Positions 1 to 9,282 of a stretch of DNA of 64,000 nucleotides are shown in pieces (position 1 is the first letter of the stretch; every line of letters begins with the position of its first letter). The notes under the pieces are model-generated. The model was not told the DNA's origin. It saw only the letters and a list, made by a program, of their open reading frames with translations, and made no database searches. Position numbers and translations under genes: made by a program. The DNA is taken from the NCBI GenBank assembly GCA_002705055.1, contig PAHY01000033.1:78522-142521 (forward strand), in the 5' to 3' direction. The stretch is from Planctomycetota bacterium (GTDB lineage Bacteria; Planctomycetota; UBA1135).

Positions 1-78
1 ACCACCGGCCCGGCTGCTGCCCCCGCCCCCGCACGCTGTGAGGGAGAGGAGGACGAAGAGAAGGAGAATGCGCGACAA
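1..78 (-). CDS. Lipoprotein N-terminus, partial (runs off the window start)
   Basis: Reading leftward from a TTG at 78-76 gives 26 residues to the window edge: a short basic start (MSR), a hydrophobic stretch rich in Leu and Val, then Leu-Thr-Ala-Cys, a textbook lipobox, followed by a Gly/Ser linker. This is what a signal-peptidase-II substrate looks like. No ATG or GTG is available in frame upstream, so TTG is the only start I can offer, and no Shine-Dalgarno sequence is visible. The rest of the protein lies outside the window, so its function cannot be told. It is divergent from the esterase gene to its right. Confidence 0.55.
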   Translation of the reverse strand, partial: MSRILLLFVLLSLTACGGGGSSRAGG

Positions 79-186
79 GGGAAGTGGATTGTGACACCGC
101 CTCGGGCGTCCCGAAGCGCTCAAGTTTACCTCGGTTTTGGCTTTCGGTTGCCGAGCCTTCGGCCGAGACCCTGCGATCATGCAGAC

Positions 187-1596
187 GTGACGGCCAGCCG
201 CATCCTCTCCGCTTTTCTGCTGCTCGTTCTGCCGACCCTGGCCATCTCCGCGCCGCTCGCAGCCCAGGAACTGCAACTGGAGGCCTTCCCGAAGGATGGG
301 CAGCTCTACCCCCGCCGCGCCGATGGCTGGGCGACGGTACAGATCGCCGGAGCGGTGCGGAGCCCCGGGTGGTCGCAGCTGGTCCTGCGGGTCGAGAAGC
401 GGCAGGGTCTCGTCGAGGAGCAGGTGATCGACCTGAGCTACGCCGCCAGCGGCGCACCCTTCTCGACCACCACCGAGCTGCGCGCCGGCCTGCGCGACTA
501 TCACTTTCGGCTGGCTCTGCGCGGGGGCGGCGGCGAGCTGCCGGTCGCGGAGGCGCGCTCGGTCGTGGCCGGCGATGTGTTTCTGATCGGCGGGCAGTCG
601 AACGCCGTCGCGCTGGACTACTGGAATGAGCAGCTCGCCAATCAGGATCAGAGCTGGTGGGTGCGCTCCTTCGGGACGCAGGCCCTGGGCGCGGTCGAGA
701 GCCGCAACGATCAGACCTGGTACCTCGCCGAGGGCGAGCGACAGCGCAGTCGTGCCGCGGTCGGCGCGTGGGGTCTGGCCTTGGGCGCCAAGCTGGTGGA
801 GCGGCTGGAAGTCCCGGTGGCGATCATCAACGGCGCCGTCGGCGGCACCGGGATCGTCGCCCATCTGCGCAACGACGCGGACCCGACCGACACCACGACC
901 ATCTACGGCCGCATGCTGTGGCGCGCCGAAGCCAGCGGGCTGCGCGAGCACGTCCGCGCGATCTTCTTCTACCAGGGCGAATCGGACGGTTCGCGCGCGG
1001 CCCTCTGGGGGCAGCGCTTCGACAAGCTGATCGCCGACTGGCGCGAGGACTATCCGCGCCTGCGCAAGATCTACCTGATGCAGGTCCGCCAGGGCTGCGG
1101 CGTGCCGGCCGACAGCCTGATCTTCGAATCCCAGCGCGAGCTCCCGCTGCGCCATCCCGAGATCAGCCTGATGTCGACTTCAGCGCTGCCCGGGCACGAC
1201 GGCTGCCACTACTTCCATGCCGGCTACGAAGCCCTCGCCACGCAGCTGGCGCGCCTCGCCGCGCGCGACTTCTACCGCCGCCCCTTCGGCCCCGAGATTC
1301 AGCCGCCCGATGCGATCGCGGCCTGGCGCGCCAACGCGGCAGGCGATCAGCTGCTGGTCGAGTTCGACGCCGCCGCCGTGGGGCTGCAGGCCCCGGCCGG
1401 AAGCGCAGCAGGCTTCGTGCTCGAGGACGGCGCCCAGGTGATCAGCATCCAGGTCCAGGGCCCGCGCCTGCTGCTGCAGCTCGACCGCCCGACCGCCGCA
1501 AGCTGGATCCGCTACATCGGCGTCGTCGGCTCCGGTGAAGTGATCCGCAACCACCTGGGGATCGGCGCGCTGCTCTTCGAGCTGCCGCTGAGCTAG
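187..1596 (+). CDS. Sialate O-acetylesterase-like SGNH esterase (copy 1)
   Basis: Predicted exported carbohydrate esterase of the sialate O-acetylesterase/DUF303 type, 469 residues. I chose the GTG at 187 because it opens directly onto a signal peptide (MTASRILSAF..., probable cleavage after LAAQ); the 32 residues upstream in frame look like non-coding sequence. SGNH motifs are visible: G-Q-S-N with nucleophile Ser near residue 138, Y-Q-G-E-S in the middle, and H-D-G-C-H supplying the catalytic Asp/His region. About 120 residues after the catalytic domain form a beta-rich tail. A paralogue lies at 7829-9232. Its end is 4 bases from the convergent sulfatase gene, and both fit removal of substituents (acetyl, sulfate) from polysaccharides. 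The true ester substrate is unknown. Confidence 0.85.
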   Translation: MTASRILSAFLLLVLPTLAISAPLAAQELQLEAFPKDGQLYPRRADGWATVQIAGAVRSPGWSQLVLRVEKRQGLVEEQVIDLSYAASGAPFSTTTELRAGLRDYHFRLALRGGGGELPVAEARSVVAGDVFLIGGQSNAVALDYWNEQLANQDQSWWVRSFGTQALGAVESRNDQTWYLAEGERQRSRAAVGAWGLALGAKLVERLEVPVAIINGAVGGTGIVAHLRNDADPTDTTTIYGRMLWRAEASGLREHVRAIFFYQGESDGSRAALWGQRFDKLIADWREDYPRLRKIYLMQVRQGCGVPADSLIFESQRELPLRHPEISLMSTSALPGHDGCHYFHAGYEALATQLARLAARDFYRRPFGPEIQPPDAIAAWRANAAGDQLLVEFDAAAVGLQAPAGSAAGFVLEDGAQVISIQVQGPRLLLQLDRPTAASWIRYIGVVGSGEVIRNHLGIGALLFELPLS

Positions 1597-1600
1597 TCGG

Positions 1601-3166
1601 TCACTTCGCGGCTTTCTTGACTGACGGCTGCGCATAGGGCGGCTCGTCGAACAGATTGCCGCGCAGGCGTGGGTCTTCCCAGCGCTCGAGCTCGGCGAAG
1701 AGCTGGCGCCGCAGCTGTTCGCGCAGCGCGTCGAACTTCGGGTCGCCGGCGCGATTCACCACCTGGTGCGGGTCGTCGGCCAGGATGTAGAGCTCTTCGG
1801 GCAGGCGTTGGCCAAAGCCAAGCTTCCAGTGCCAAGCGATGCTCTCGTCGGCCTGATTACGCACCATCCAGGCCTTGGTCGGGCTGGCATCGATGTCCGG
1901 GTAGGCCGCGTAGGTGTCGTTGGCCAGCTTGTCGAAGGGCAACTCAGCCTCTCCCTCAATCGGGTCGCCGTTTGGCGTGCGCTGATAGGTGAAGTTCAGG
2001 ATCAGCAGCGCATCGGCCGTGCGGATTGCGCGCGAGGAGTAGCCCTGCAGTTCGGCGCGCCCGCGCCCCACGTGCCTCTCGCGGCCGATCAGCGCCCAGC
2101 CACGCAAGAGGCTGTGATCTGCCTCGCGCAGGGCGGGCAGCAGGTCCTGACCGTTCATGCCCTCGACCGCATCGACCCCCGCGGCCGCGAGGACCGTGGG
2201 CGCGACGTCGATCAGGGAAATCGGCTGCCCGACCACCTGCCCCGCCTTCACCTGGCCGGGCCAGCGCGCGGCAAACAGCACGCGCGAGCCGAAGTCGTAG
2301 CAGTTGGTCTTGCCGCGCGGGAAGCCGGGCGCGCCGTGGTCGCCGGAGATGATGACCAGAGTGTTGTCCAGCTCTCCCATCGCACGCAGTTCCTGCAGCA
2401 GCACGCCGCACGAGCGGTCAAAAGCCATCGCCTCGCCGAGGTAGTCCGCGAAGTCCTCGCGGATGACGGGGACGTCGGGCAGGAAGGGCGGCATCTTGCC
2501 CTGCAGCGCGTCCGGGTCGATCCCCCACAGCGCCTTGCCCGAGCCGCGCACCCACTTGCGGTGCGGGTTGGTGGGATGGAAGGAATACAGGAAGGGCTGA
2601 CCCTCCTTGCGACCTTTGAGGAATGCGCGGAAGTTGGCGCGCACTTCCTCGTCGAGCAGTTGCTTGGCCGCCTCGATGTCTTCCTGCTTCGACACGAACT
2701 GCGAGTAGCCATTCACCCGCCGTCCGCCCGGCTGATAGGCCTTGCCGAAGTGCTGCCCTTTGACGTGATTCTTGTAGGTCAGCCCGACGTGATAGCCGGC
2801 GCGGCCCAGGATCTGCCCATAGCCGTCGACTTGCAGCCAGGGGTCGTCCGCTTCGCCGTACCAGTTGTGGTGCAGTTGCGAACAGGAGCCGTTGCGGAAG
2901 AAGTGCCGCCCGGAAACCAGCGCCGCGCGCGAGGGCGTGCACGAGGGCGCGCTGACAAAAGCGTTGGTCGCCAGCACGCCCTGCTCCGCGATCCAGTCGA
3001 AGTTCGGCGTCGCGATCGCGTCGTTGACCGACGGCCGCGCCTCGTCCGCATAGGCCGAGGCATAGCGCCCTAGATCATCCGCGAACAGAATCAGGATGTT
3101 CGGCCGCTCCGGCTCAGCCTCCTGAGCAGGCGCAGCAAACGCAGCGAGGACCCACGCGAGCCACAT
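1601..3166 (-). CDS. Sulfatase (formylglycine-dependent)
   Basis: Secreted sulfatase of the alkaline phosphatase superfamily, 521 residues, hydrolysing sulfate esters probably on polysaccharides. It has a short signal peptide ending near AAPAQ. The N-terminal metal-binding stretch N-I-L-I-L-F-A-D-D-L-G gives paired Asp ligands, and C-T-P-S-R at residues 76-80 is the C-x-P-x-R signature whose Cys is converted to formylglycine. Further down, S-G-D-H-G is the usual second metal-site motif. A TANNNT hexamer (TAGGGT) sits 6 nt before the ATG with no Shine-Dalgarno. Many planctomycetes carry large sets of such enzymes. The substrate class cannot be fixed from this sequence. Confidence 0.93.
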   Translation of the reverse strand: MWLAWVLAAFAAPAQEAEPERPNILILFADDLGRYASAYADEARPSVNDAIATPNFDWIAEQGVLATNAFVSAPSCTPSRAALVSGRHFFRNGSCSQLHHNWYGEADDPWLQVDGYGQILGRAGYHVGLTYKNHVKGQHFGKAYQPGGRRVNGYSQFVSKQEDIEAAKQLLDEEVRANFRAFLKGRKEGQPFLYSFHPTNPHRKWVRGSGKALWGIDPDALQGKMPPFLPDVPVIREDFADYLGEAMAFDRSCGVLLQELRAMGELDNTLVIISGDHGAPGFPRGKTNCYDFGSRVLFAARWPGQVKAGQVVGQPISLIDVAPTVLAAAGVDAVEGMNGQDLLPALREADHSLLRGWALIGRERHVGRGRAELQGYSSRAIRTADALLILNFTYQRTPNGDPIEGEAELPFDKLANDTYAAYPDIDASPTKAWMVRNQADESIAWHWKLGFGQRLPEELYILADDPHQVVNRAGDPKFDALREQLRRQLFAELERWEDPRLRGNLFDEPPYAQPSVKKAAK

Positions 3167-3172
3167 GGCCCC

Positions 3173-3178
3173 ACCCTA
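3173..3178 (-). promoter_or_regulatory. -10-like hexamer before the sulfatase gene
   Basis: TAGGGT on the minus strand, 6 nt upstream of the sulfatase ATG. With a start site about 7 nt downstream of a -10, transcription would begin at or next to the start codon. No convincing -35 is visible. Confidence 0.35.
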
Positions 3179-3192
3179 CACGCGGCGAGGGA

Positions 3193-3269
<77 letters not shown>

Positions 3270-3280
3270 AGCCGGCGCCG

Positions 3281-3286
3281 ATTGTA
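3281..3286 (-). promoter_or_regulatory. Likely -10 of the tRNA-Ile2 gene
   Basis: TACAAT on the minus strand, 11 nt before the first tRNA base. Good match to a bacterial -10; the expected -35 position has no clear TTGACA-like sequence. Confidence 0.45.
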
Positions 3287-3303
3287 ATGGTGCGCAACTG
3301 GTT

Positions 3304-5529
3304 CTAGTCCTCTTCAGCCTCGGGCGCGACAGGGGTGCACCCGCCATCTTGTGTGACGAGAAAGACGCGAAGCTCGCCATTGACCAGGACCCGAACCTGA
3401 TAGCGCTCGATCGAGACTTCAAGATCCCGGATACTCGCCTCTTTCCCAATTGCTCGGAGCACAGCGGATCGCACCTGACTCGGCATCGCTGGCACCGACA
3501 ATCGTCGTTCGACCTCGACGACGTCGCCGCTCGCGCTGACACGGATGCGATGAAGTTCCGCGCCACGCCTCCCTTCGTTGAGCCAAAACCGCGCCCCCTT
3601 CTCCAACTGGGTTGTCCAACTACCGGGATCAGGCGGATCATCGAAGTAAGCTCGTGCGACCATTTGCACCGACCGTGGAGGAATGACCTGACTCCATGGG
3701 TCTAAGAGACGGCGCAGCTCTTCGAGATCTTCCCCGGGCTCCACTCTCTCAGAACCTAAGAGCATTTGGAATGGGGAGTCGCCCTCAGAAGTGAGCGCCA
3801 TTGGATCCGCTCCTCCCCGAATGAGAACAAGCGCCGAGGCCGGCGAAGCATTGCGCTGAAGCGCATAGTGAAGTGCCGTTCTTCCGTCGTCGCTCCTCGC
3901 ATGTGGATCTGCACCTGCGTCAAGCAGTGCCTCAATGACTCCAGCCCGCACGAAACTCGACGCTTCCATGAGCGGGGTCTCACCTCTCTCAGTACGCGCT
4001 TCGAGAGGGAAGCCGAAATCCAAGAGCGCCGTCAGGACTTCCAAGTCTTCGCAGTATCTAACCCAAGCATGAAGCGGCGTGATCCCTCGCGCTGGAGTCG
4101 ATGGAATCTCGCCCGCATAAGCTAGGAGAAGCCGGACAGCCTCGACTGAATCACTGTGGGCTGCCGCATAAGAAACTGGCGATTCGAGATCCCCGTACAA
4201 CCAAAAGGGATCGGCGCCCGCTTCCAAGAGTACGCGCATGGCTTCCAAGGCACCTGCACGAGATGCACATGATAAGGCATGGCCAAGCTGGCCACGGCTC
4301 CACTCCACTTCGGGGTACGCCATCAACAACGCCTTGAGCAGCTCGCCTTGATGCCGTGCGAGTAAGCGCGACTTACCATTCCCTACCCAGCGTTCTGCGT
4401 GGGCTGGACGCACGGCATGGAAGACCGAACTGGAGTAATCATCTGCCCCAGCGGACAATGCAGAGGCATGACTATTTGCCCTGACTCTTGGGTCCGATAC
4501 ACGGCCTGCGAGCCAGGACACGACCTCTGGGCTGTGGTTCGCCCCCATTGCGAGCATCAAGCACGACCAACCGTCTGCGGTCTTGCTGCCGAAATCCGCA
4601 CCGGCCTGATGGAGCAACTTGAGAACCTCTACCGACTGCTGGTTCGCGCTTGCCACCAATGCGACAGTCATCCCCTCTTCTGCCATCTCACGAACCGAAG
4701 AGCCGCGGCTTAAGAGCAGTTGCAAGACCCTAGGGTTTGGGTTTGTGGCAGCAGCATGCAAGAGTGGAGTCCAGCCATATCGGTCCGTATCGTTCAATTC
4801 GCCACCTACCCCAATCCAAAGCGCGACACAATCAGGATTCGGGTTGCTCGAAGCCGCGTGCATCAGGAGAGTCCAGTCTCTCCCTCCTCCACCCGGCTCA
4901 AGATCAGGGCAAGACTCAATCATGGCGGCAGTAATCTCCGGGTCATCCTGGTGAGCTGCCACCAACTCAAGTGCGTCCGCTCCGATTGCTGAGATCTGAT
5001 CCACATGGAGGCCCTCGCCCTGAAGGAGCGTGATCACTTCAGCGCTATCGTTCCATGCAGAGGCATATGCAAGTGAGTCAAGGCCTGCAAAGGGGAACTC
5101 GTTCGCGTCCGCGCCTTGGGAAAGTAGTTCGCGAAGAATGCTTGGGTTCGAATTGAATGCCGCGGCGTAGTGCAATGCCGTGTGGCCAAGCACTCGCTCG
5201 CGCATTCGGGCGCGTTCGCCGGACTCCTCCCGAACTCTGACAATTCGCAACAGGCCATCGAGCGAGGGCTCGCGATCCGAGTTCACCCATGCGTAGATGG
5301 AGATGCGATCTTGCGCATTCGGATCCTCTCCCTCCGCGATCAACTTCTGAATCTCCGCCGGGTCATGGGCTTGCGCAGCCGCGATCATCAGCCGCGTGAT
5401 TCCAAACCTCGACTCGAGCTCTTCACTCCACGTGACCGAGTCCTGTTGCTGAGAGATCCCCCCATGCTGCCAGCCGTCGAGGGCGGAGCACGAGAGGGCG
5501 AGGATGAAGCTGGAAAGCAGAATCGACAT
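3304..5529 (-). CDS. Exported ankyrin-repeat protein
   Basis: 741 residues with an N-terminal signal sequence that has a Cys after LALS, possibly but not canonically a lipobox. Most of the protein is a series of ankyrin-type units, for example G-H-T-A-L-H-Y-A-A-A, G-W-T-P-L-L-H-A-A-A, G-I-T-P-L-H-A and G-R-T-A-L-H-Y-A-L, each followed by L-L-..-G-A-D style turns, spanning roughly residues 110-600. The last 100 residues have a different, basic beta-strand pattern that resembles a PepSY-like or TonB-partner fold; this is only an impression. The repeats imply a protein-binding scaffold in the envelope. Base composition is visibly lower in G+C than its neighbours. A perfect 11-bp hairpin lies just before the start codon. 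Confidence 0.85.
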   Translation of the reverse strand: MSILLSSFILALSCSALDGWQHGGISQQQDSVTWSEELESRFGITRLMIAAAQAHDPAEIQKLIAEGEDPNAQDRISIYAWVNSDREPSLDGLLRIVRVREESGERARMRERVLGHTALHYAAAFNSNPSILRELLSQGADANEFPFAGLDSLAYASAWNDSAEVITLLQGEGLHVDQISAIGADALELVAAHQDDPEITAAMIESCPDLEPGGGGRDWTLLMHAASSNPNPDCVALWIGVGGELNDTDRYGWTPLLHAAATNPNPRVLQLLLSRGSSVREMAEEGMTVALVASANQQSVEVLKLLHQAGADFGSKTADGWSCLMLAMGANHSPEVVSWLAGRVSDPRVRANSHASALSAGADDYSSSVFHAVRPAHAERWVGNGKSRLLARHQGELLKALLMAYPEVEWSRGQLGHALSCASRAGALEAMRVLLEAGADPFWLYGDLESPVSYAAAHSDSVEAVRLLLAYAGEIPSTPARGITPLHAWVRYCEDLEVLTALLDFGFPLEARTERGETPLMEASSFVRAGVIEALLDAGADPHARSDDGRTALHYALQRNASPASALVLIRGGADPMALTSEGDSPFQMLLGSERVEPGEDLEELRRLLDPWSQVIPPRSVQMVARAYFDDPPDPGSWTTQLEKGARFWLNEGRRGAELHRIRVSASGDVVEVERRLSVPAMPSQVRSAVLRAIGKEASIRDLEVSIERYQVRVLVNGELRVFLVTQDGGCTPVAPEAEED

Positions 5530-5532
5530 AAG

Positions 5533-5567
5533 AGAGCCGCTCGAGACGATCTATCCCGAGCGGCTCT
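5533..5567 (-). other. Perfect 11-bp hairpin between protease stop and ankyrin start
   Basis: AGAGCCGCTCG pairs exactly with CGAGCGGCTCT around a 13-base loop. On the minus strand it starts 21 nt after the protease stop codon and ends 3 nt before the ankyrin ATG. There is no U-run, so it is not a standard intrinsic terminator. It could stabilise the upstream mRNA end, attenuate, or hide the ankyrin start. Confidence 0.5.
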
Positions 5568-5588
5568 GATTCTGACAGACTTTCTTCG

Positions 5589-7754
5589 CTACGGCAGCAC
5601 CGTGACGGGAACTGCTTCGCTGACGGTGCGGATGGTCGGGTCGCCGGCGCTGCTCTTGGTGTACATCGCCACCAGGAAAGTGCGGCCGACCAGGGCGCCG
5701 CTGTTGGGGATCTGCAGCGATGCGGTCGCCTCGCCGGCGGCGTTCAGATTGCCCGACATGCCGGGCAGGCCCGCGGTCAGCGCCCAGTAGGAATCGACCT
5801 TCATCGGCAGCGCGTAGCCATCGCCCAGCACGGCGATGTTGGGCAGTCCGGCGCCCGAGATGTGGGCCTGATAGTAGGTGTTGGGGCGATAGCGCGCTTC
5901 GAAGTCGAAGCTGATGGTCGCGCCGATCCGCGGCGCGCCGCCGACCTCGATCCGGGCTTCACCGCTGTCGTACTTGCTCGACCACGCCACCGCGAAGGGC
6001 TCCGTGCTGCCGTCAAAGCGCTGGCTGACAAAGCGGGCCGTGTACAGGCCCGTGCTGCTCGGCGTGAACTTGAGAATCTCGAAGGGGTTCGAGGCGTTGG
6101 CGCTGGATGCCACCGTATTCCCCGCCGGATCGAGGATGACCAGATCCAGATCCATGTTCAGCACATCGGTGCTGTACGAGGAGTTCGCGGTCGAGAACCA
6201 CAGGCCGCAGACGCGCACCTCATTCCCCTGCGCGGCGCCGAAGCGCACCTCGTACGCGTTGTTGGCGTTGGCGAAGTCCGCCGCGCTCAGCATGGCGGTG
6301 TGGAAGTTGCCGTCGCGCGCCACGCGGTCGGCGGCGGAGGCATGCACCCCGCCGGCACCGTCGCGCTCCGAGAGCACGTCGTCGCCTTCGATGTTATGCC
6401 AGGCCGAAGCCATCAGGATAGCCTTCACCGCCTCCGGCTGGCCGCGCAGCGCCGGCTCGCGGGTTGCCAGCAGGGTGGCGACTCCGCAAGTCAGCGGACT
6501 GGCCGAAGAAGTGCCACCAAAACCGTTGTAGTAAGTCGAGGTACCAGTGGTGTCGACGTCGTCACCGGGGCTGGCGAGCTCGGGCTTCTCATGGCCCTCG
6601 GCCGGGTCCCAGTACGAGCTGTAGCTGGCCATCGCGTCGTTCGCCCAGCGCGCGTCATTGCTGTCGTTGTACGAACCCGAGTTGGTCGAGTTGTAGCCGT
6701 TGCCCGGCGTCGTCGTGTACGGCGTCGAGGAGTTGCCCTGGTTGCCGGTCGACTTGAACATCATCACGCCGAAGTTGCGGATGGTGTAGTCGAAGTAGCG
6801 GTCGAGGTAGACGATCTGTCCCTTGCTGCCGTTCCACCACGAGCAGTTGCCGAAGTCGATGCCGTTGTTGATCGCGGCGTTCCAGCTTGCGGGGGCGCCG
6901 CTGTCGCCGGTGCCATCCGCGCTGTAGATCTGTGGCAAGCCATAGGCGGCGCCGCGCAGGCTGCCGTCATCCATGGCGATGTTGCCGGCGCAGGCGCTAG
7001 CATGCGAACCCACCGCGCCGTTGCCGTAGATCCAGATCACTGGCGGAAGATAGGGGTTGTTCTTGGTGACGTGGTCGGGGTCGTTGACCATCGTCTTCAC
7101 CGGCGAGTTCGCCGCCGTCAGGCCCGATGCCCAGACCAGCGGGGTGCGCAGCGTGCCCTGCGCGTGCTCCTGCTCGGTGTACACCTCGGGGAAACAGTAG
7201 TAGGCCTCGTCGACCAAGGCGTGCCCGGCCGCGCGCCGCACCTCGCCCACCGGAAGCTCGACGTAGACCACCGGCCAGGCGGCGAGCAGTTGGGTCACGT
7301 TCCAGCCCTGCTCCCGGCAATGCTGGGCGAAGTCCGCGGTGCGCGCGGCGAACCAGGCCTCCGCGGCATCGCGGGCGTCGCGGCGCGCCTGCTCGACGCC
7401 CGCTCCGCCGGCCACCCCCGCATTAAGGATCGCGCGCCAGTCGGGGGCGTCCTCGCACTGCAGCCAGAACACCACCTCGATGGTCTCGTCATCGCTGCGC
7501 TGCGCCAGCTGATCGAGCAGCTCCGGGGCCAGCTTGCCGTTCTGCTCCTGCCGCAGCCGATGCTCGGTCCGACGGAGCTGATCCACGTCCACCTCCATCC
7601 CATGCTGGTCGAGCGCGCGACGACGCACCAAGCCCACCTCGGGGTCGAGCCAACGCTGCTCCACGACGCTCCGCCCGAGCAGCGGAAACTCCCAACGCTG
7701 TTCAAGCAGCGGCTCCTGCTGGGCAAGGGGAAGGAGAATGAGGGCGGCAAACAT
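5589..7754 (-). CDS. Secreted subtilisin-like (S8) serine protease
   Basis: 721-residue secreted peptidase with a short signal peptide (MFAALILLPLAQQ). The first 200 residues look like an inhibitory propeptide (E-V-V-F-W-L-Q, then Y-V-E-L-P-V). The S8 catalytic core shows the His motif G-S-H-A-S-A-C-A-G-N near residue 250 and the Ser motif G-G-T-S-S-A-S-P near residue 413. The Asp is less clear, probably in the N-D-P-D stretch upstream of the His. After the core come a jelly-roll-like P/homoB-type region and a C-terminal domain of about 100 residues also seen in the M14 peptidase at 13822-16230. It would degrade extracellular protein. A TATTCT hexamer 8 nt before the ATG is a possible -10. 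Confidence 0.88.
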   Translation of the reverse strand: MFAALILLPLAQQEPLLEQRWEFPLLGRSVVEQRWLDPEVGLVRRRALDQHGMEVDVDQLRRTEHRLRQEQNGKLAPELLDQLAQRSDDETIEVVFWLQCEDAPDWRAILNAGVAGGAGVEQARRDARDAAEAWFAARTADFAQHCREQGWNVTQLLAAWPVVYVELPVGEVRRAAGHALVDEAYYCFPEVYTEQEHAQGTLRTPLVWASGLTAANSPVKTMVNDPDHVTKNNPYLPPVIWIYGNGAVGSHASACAGNIAMDDGSLRGAAYGLPQIYSADGTGDSGAPASWNAAINNGIDFGNCSWWNGSKGQIVYLDRYFDYTIRNFGVMMFKSTGNQGNSSTPYTTTPGNGYNSTNSGSYNDSNDARWANDAMASYSSYWDPAEGHEKPELASPGDDVDTTGTSTYYNGFGGTSSASPLTCGVATLLATREPALRGQPEAVKAILMASAWHNIEGDDVLSERDGAGGVHASAADRVARDGNFHTAMLSAADFANANNAYEVRFGAAQGNEVRVCGLWFSTANSSYSTDVLNMDLDLVILDPAGNTVASSANASNPFEILKFTPSSTGLYTARFVSQRFDGSTEPFAVAWSSKYDSGEARIEVGGAPRIGATISFDFEARYRPNTYYQAHISGAGLPNIAVLGDGYALPMKVDSYWALTAGLPGMSGNLNAAGEATASLQIPNSGALVGRTFLVAMYTKSSAGDPTIRTVSEAVPVTVLP

Positions 7755-7828
7755 AGGAATCCAGAATAGTTGGAAACCGTGACTCCGTGGGCGCCGTCCA
7801 CTAGATCCGCCCGGCTCGGCCTTCCTCC

Positions 7829-9232
7829 ATGCGCACCCTCATCCCCTCCTGTCTTTCTCTGCTCGCCCTCGGCCTGACCGCCGCAATCGCCCCCGCGCAG
7901 GTCGCGTTCGATACCTTCCCGGCTGACGGTCAGCTTTACCCGCGCGATGCGCAGGACCAGGCCCTGGCCGCCGTGGCCGGACGCGTGACCGAGGCCGGCT
8001 GGGACCGCGCGCGCGTCGTGCTGCTCGCCGACGGCGTGCAGACCCACGAGCAGACTGCCCCGCTCCAGTACACGAACGGCGAGGCACCCTTCGCTTTCCA
8101 GGTGCCGCTCATCGCCGGCCTGATCGATTACCAGGTCGAGCTGCAGCTAATCGGCAATGGGGCGCAGCAGCAGGTCGGACTGGCCCAGTACCTCTGCTGC
8201 GGCGACGTCTTCCTGGTCAACGGGCAGTCCAACGCCAACGCCGGCGACGCCTGGGACGAGAACCGCGCCAACGATCTTCAGAGCCGCTGGATTCGCAGCT
8301 GGGGGACGACCAGCGTCGTGCCCAACCAGCTGCCCAAGTTCATGAAGTGGTTCATCGCCGATGGCGAGAACGACTCGCCGCGCGGCGCGGTCGGCGCCTG
8401 GTCGCTGGCGCTGGCTTCGCAGATCGTGAAGCGCGCCGAGGTGCCGGTGGCGATCCTCAACGGCTCGGTCGGCGCCACGCCGATTCACTGGCATATGCGG
8501 GTCGACACCAACCCCGGCGACCTGGGCACGATCTACGGCCGCCTGCTGTGGCGCGCCGAGCACGCCGGCCTGCGTCAGCACGCGCGCGCGATGTTCTGGT
8601 ACCAGGGCGAGGCCAACGGCGGGCCGAGCGCCGCCAACTACGGCGCTCAGTTTGACCGGCTGATCGAGGACTGGCACAAGGACTTCCCCGCCCTGGAGAA
8701 GGTCTACCTCATGCAGGTCCGCCAGGGCTGTGGCGTCGACGGCCAGTCAGACATCTACGAGGTCCAGCGCCAGATCGCCCAGCGCCACCCCGAGGTCCAG
8801 CTGATGTCGACCACCGCGCTGCCGGCGCACGACGGCTGCCACTTCTACACCGGCGGCTACCGCACCCTGGCTGCGCACCTCACGCGCCTGGTCGCCCGCG
8901 ATTTCTACCAGCGCCCCTTCGGCCCCGCGATTGAGCCGCCGGACGTGCTCGCCGCCTCGCGCGCCAGCATCGCCGGCGACCTGCTGCGCGTCGAACTGGA
9001 CGCCGCCGCGGTCGGCATGGTGATCGAACCGGGCGCGCAGGCCGATTTCCAACTTGCTGACGGCGCGCAGGTGATCGACATCCAGGTGCAGGGGCAGGAT
9101 CTGCTGCTCCAGCTCGACCGAGGCACCAGCAGCACCACGTTGCGCTACGTCGGCCACAGCGGCAACGACGGCGGCCGGATCATGAACGTCCTGGGCGTCG
9201 GCCTGCTCACCTTTGAGGTCCCGCTGAACTAG
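7829..9232 (+). CDS. Sialate O-acetylesterase-like SGNH esterase (copy 2)
   Basis: 467-residue paralogue of the gene at 187-1596, with a signal peptide ending near APAQ. The same landmarks occur in the same order: N-G-Q-S-N with Ser at about residue 134, W-Y-Q-G-E-A-N, Q-V-R-Q-G-C-G-V, and A-H-D-G-C-H. Both copies share the same beta-rich tail ending in F-E-(L/V)-P-L. The pair is clearly a duplication but has diverged between motifs, so the two may act on different acetylated sugars. It is divergent from the protease gene across a 74-base gap, in which I find no strong promoter for this strand. Confidence 0.85.
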   Translation: MRTLIPSCLSLLALGLTAAIAPAQVAFDTFPADGQLYPRDAQDQALAAVAGRVTEAGWDRARVVLLADGVQTHEQTAPLQYTNGEAPFAFQVPLIAGLIDYQVELQLIGNGAQQQVGLAQYLCCGDVFLVNGQSNANAGDAWDENRANDLQSRWIRSWGTTSVVPNQLPKFMKWFIADGENDSPRGAVGAWSLALASQIVKRAEVPVAILNGSVGATPIHWHMRVDTNPGDLGTIYGRLLWRAEHAGLRQHARAMFWYQGEANGGPSAANYGAQFDRLIEDWHKDFPALEKVYLMQVRQGCGVDGQSDIYEVQRQIAQRHPEVQLMSTTALPAHDGCHFYTGGYRTLAAHLTRLVARDFYQRPFGPAIEPPDVLAASRASIAGDLLRVELDAAAVGMVIEPGAQADFQLADGAQVIDIQVQGQDLLLQLDRGTSSTTLRYVGHSGNDGGRIMNVLGVGLLTFEVPLN

Positions 9233-9267
9233 TGCCACGCCGCCGCGGCGGAGCGCGCCCCGCCAGC

Positions 9268-9273
9268 TAGAAT
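9268..9273 (+). promoter_or_regulatory. -10-like hexamer before the TIGR03546-type gene
   Basis: TAGAAT, 9 nt before the ATG at 9283. If functional the transcript would be almost leaderless. No -35 at the expected distance. Confidence 0.4.
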
Positions 9274-9282
9274 GCACAGGCG

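Noticed and set aside
84..629. A plus-strand frame of 181 codons overlapping the first esterase
   Set aside because: Arg/Gly/Ala-rich shadow with no start signal; the esterase frame has the SGNH motifs.
5862..7769. A 635-codon plus-strand open frame opposite the S8 protease
   Set aside because: Composition (Arg/Val/His-rich) and lack of motifs mark it as a shadow of the protease gene.
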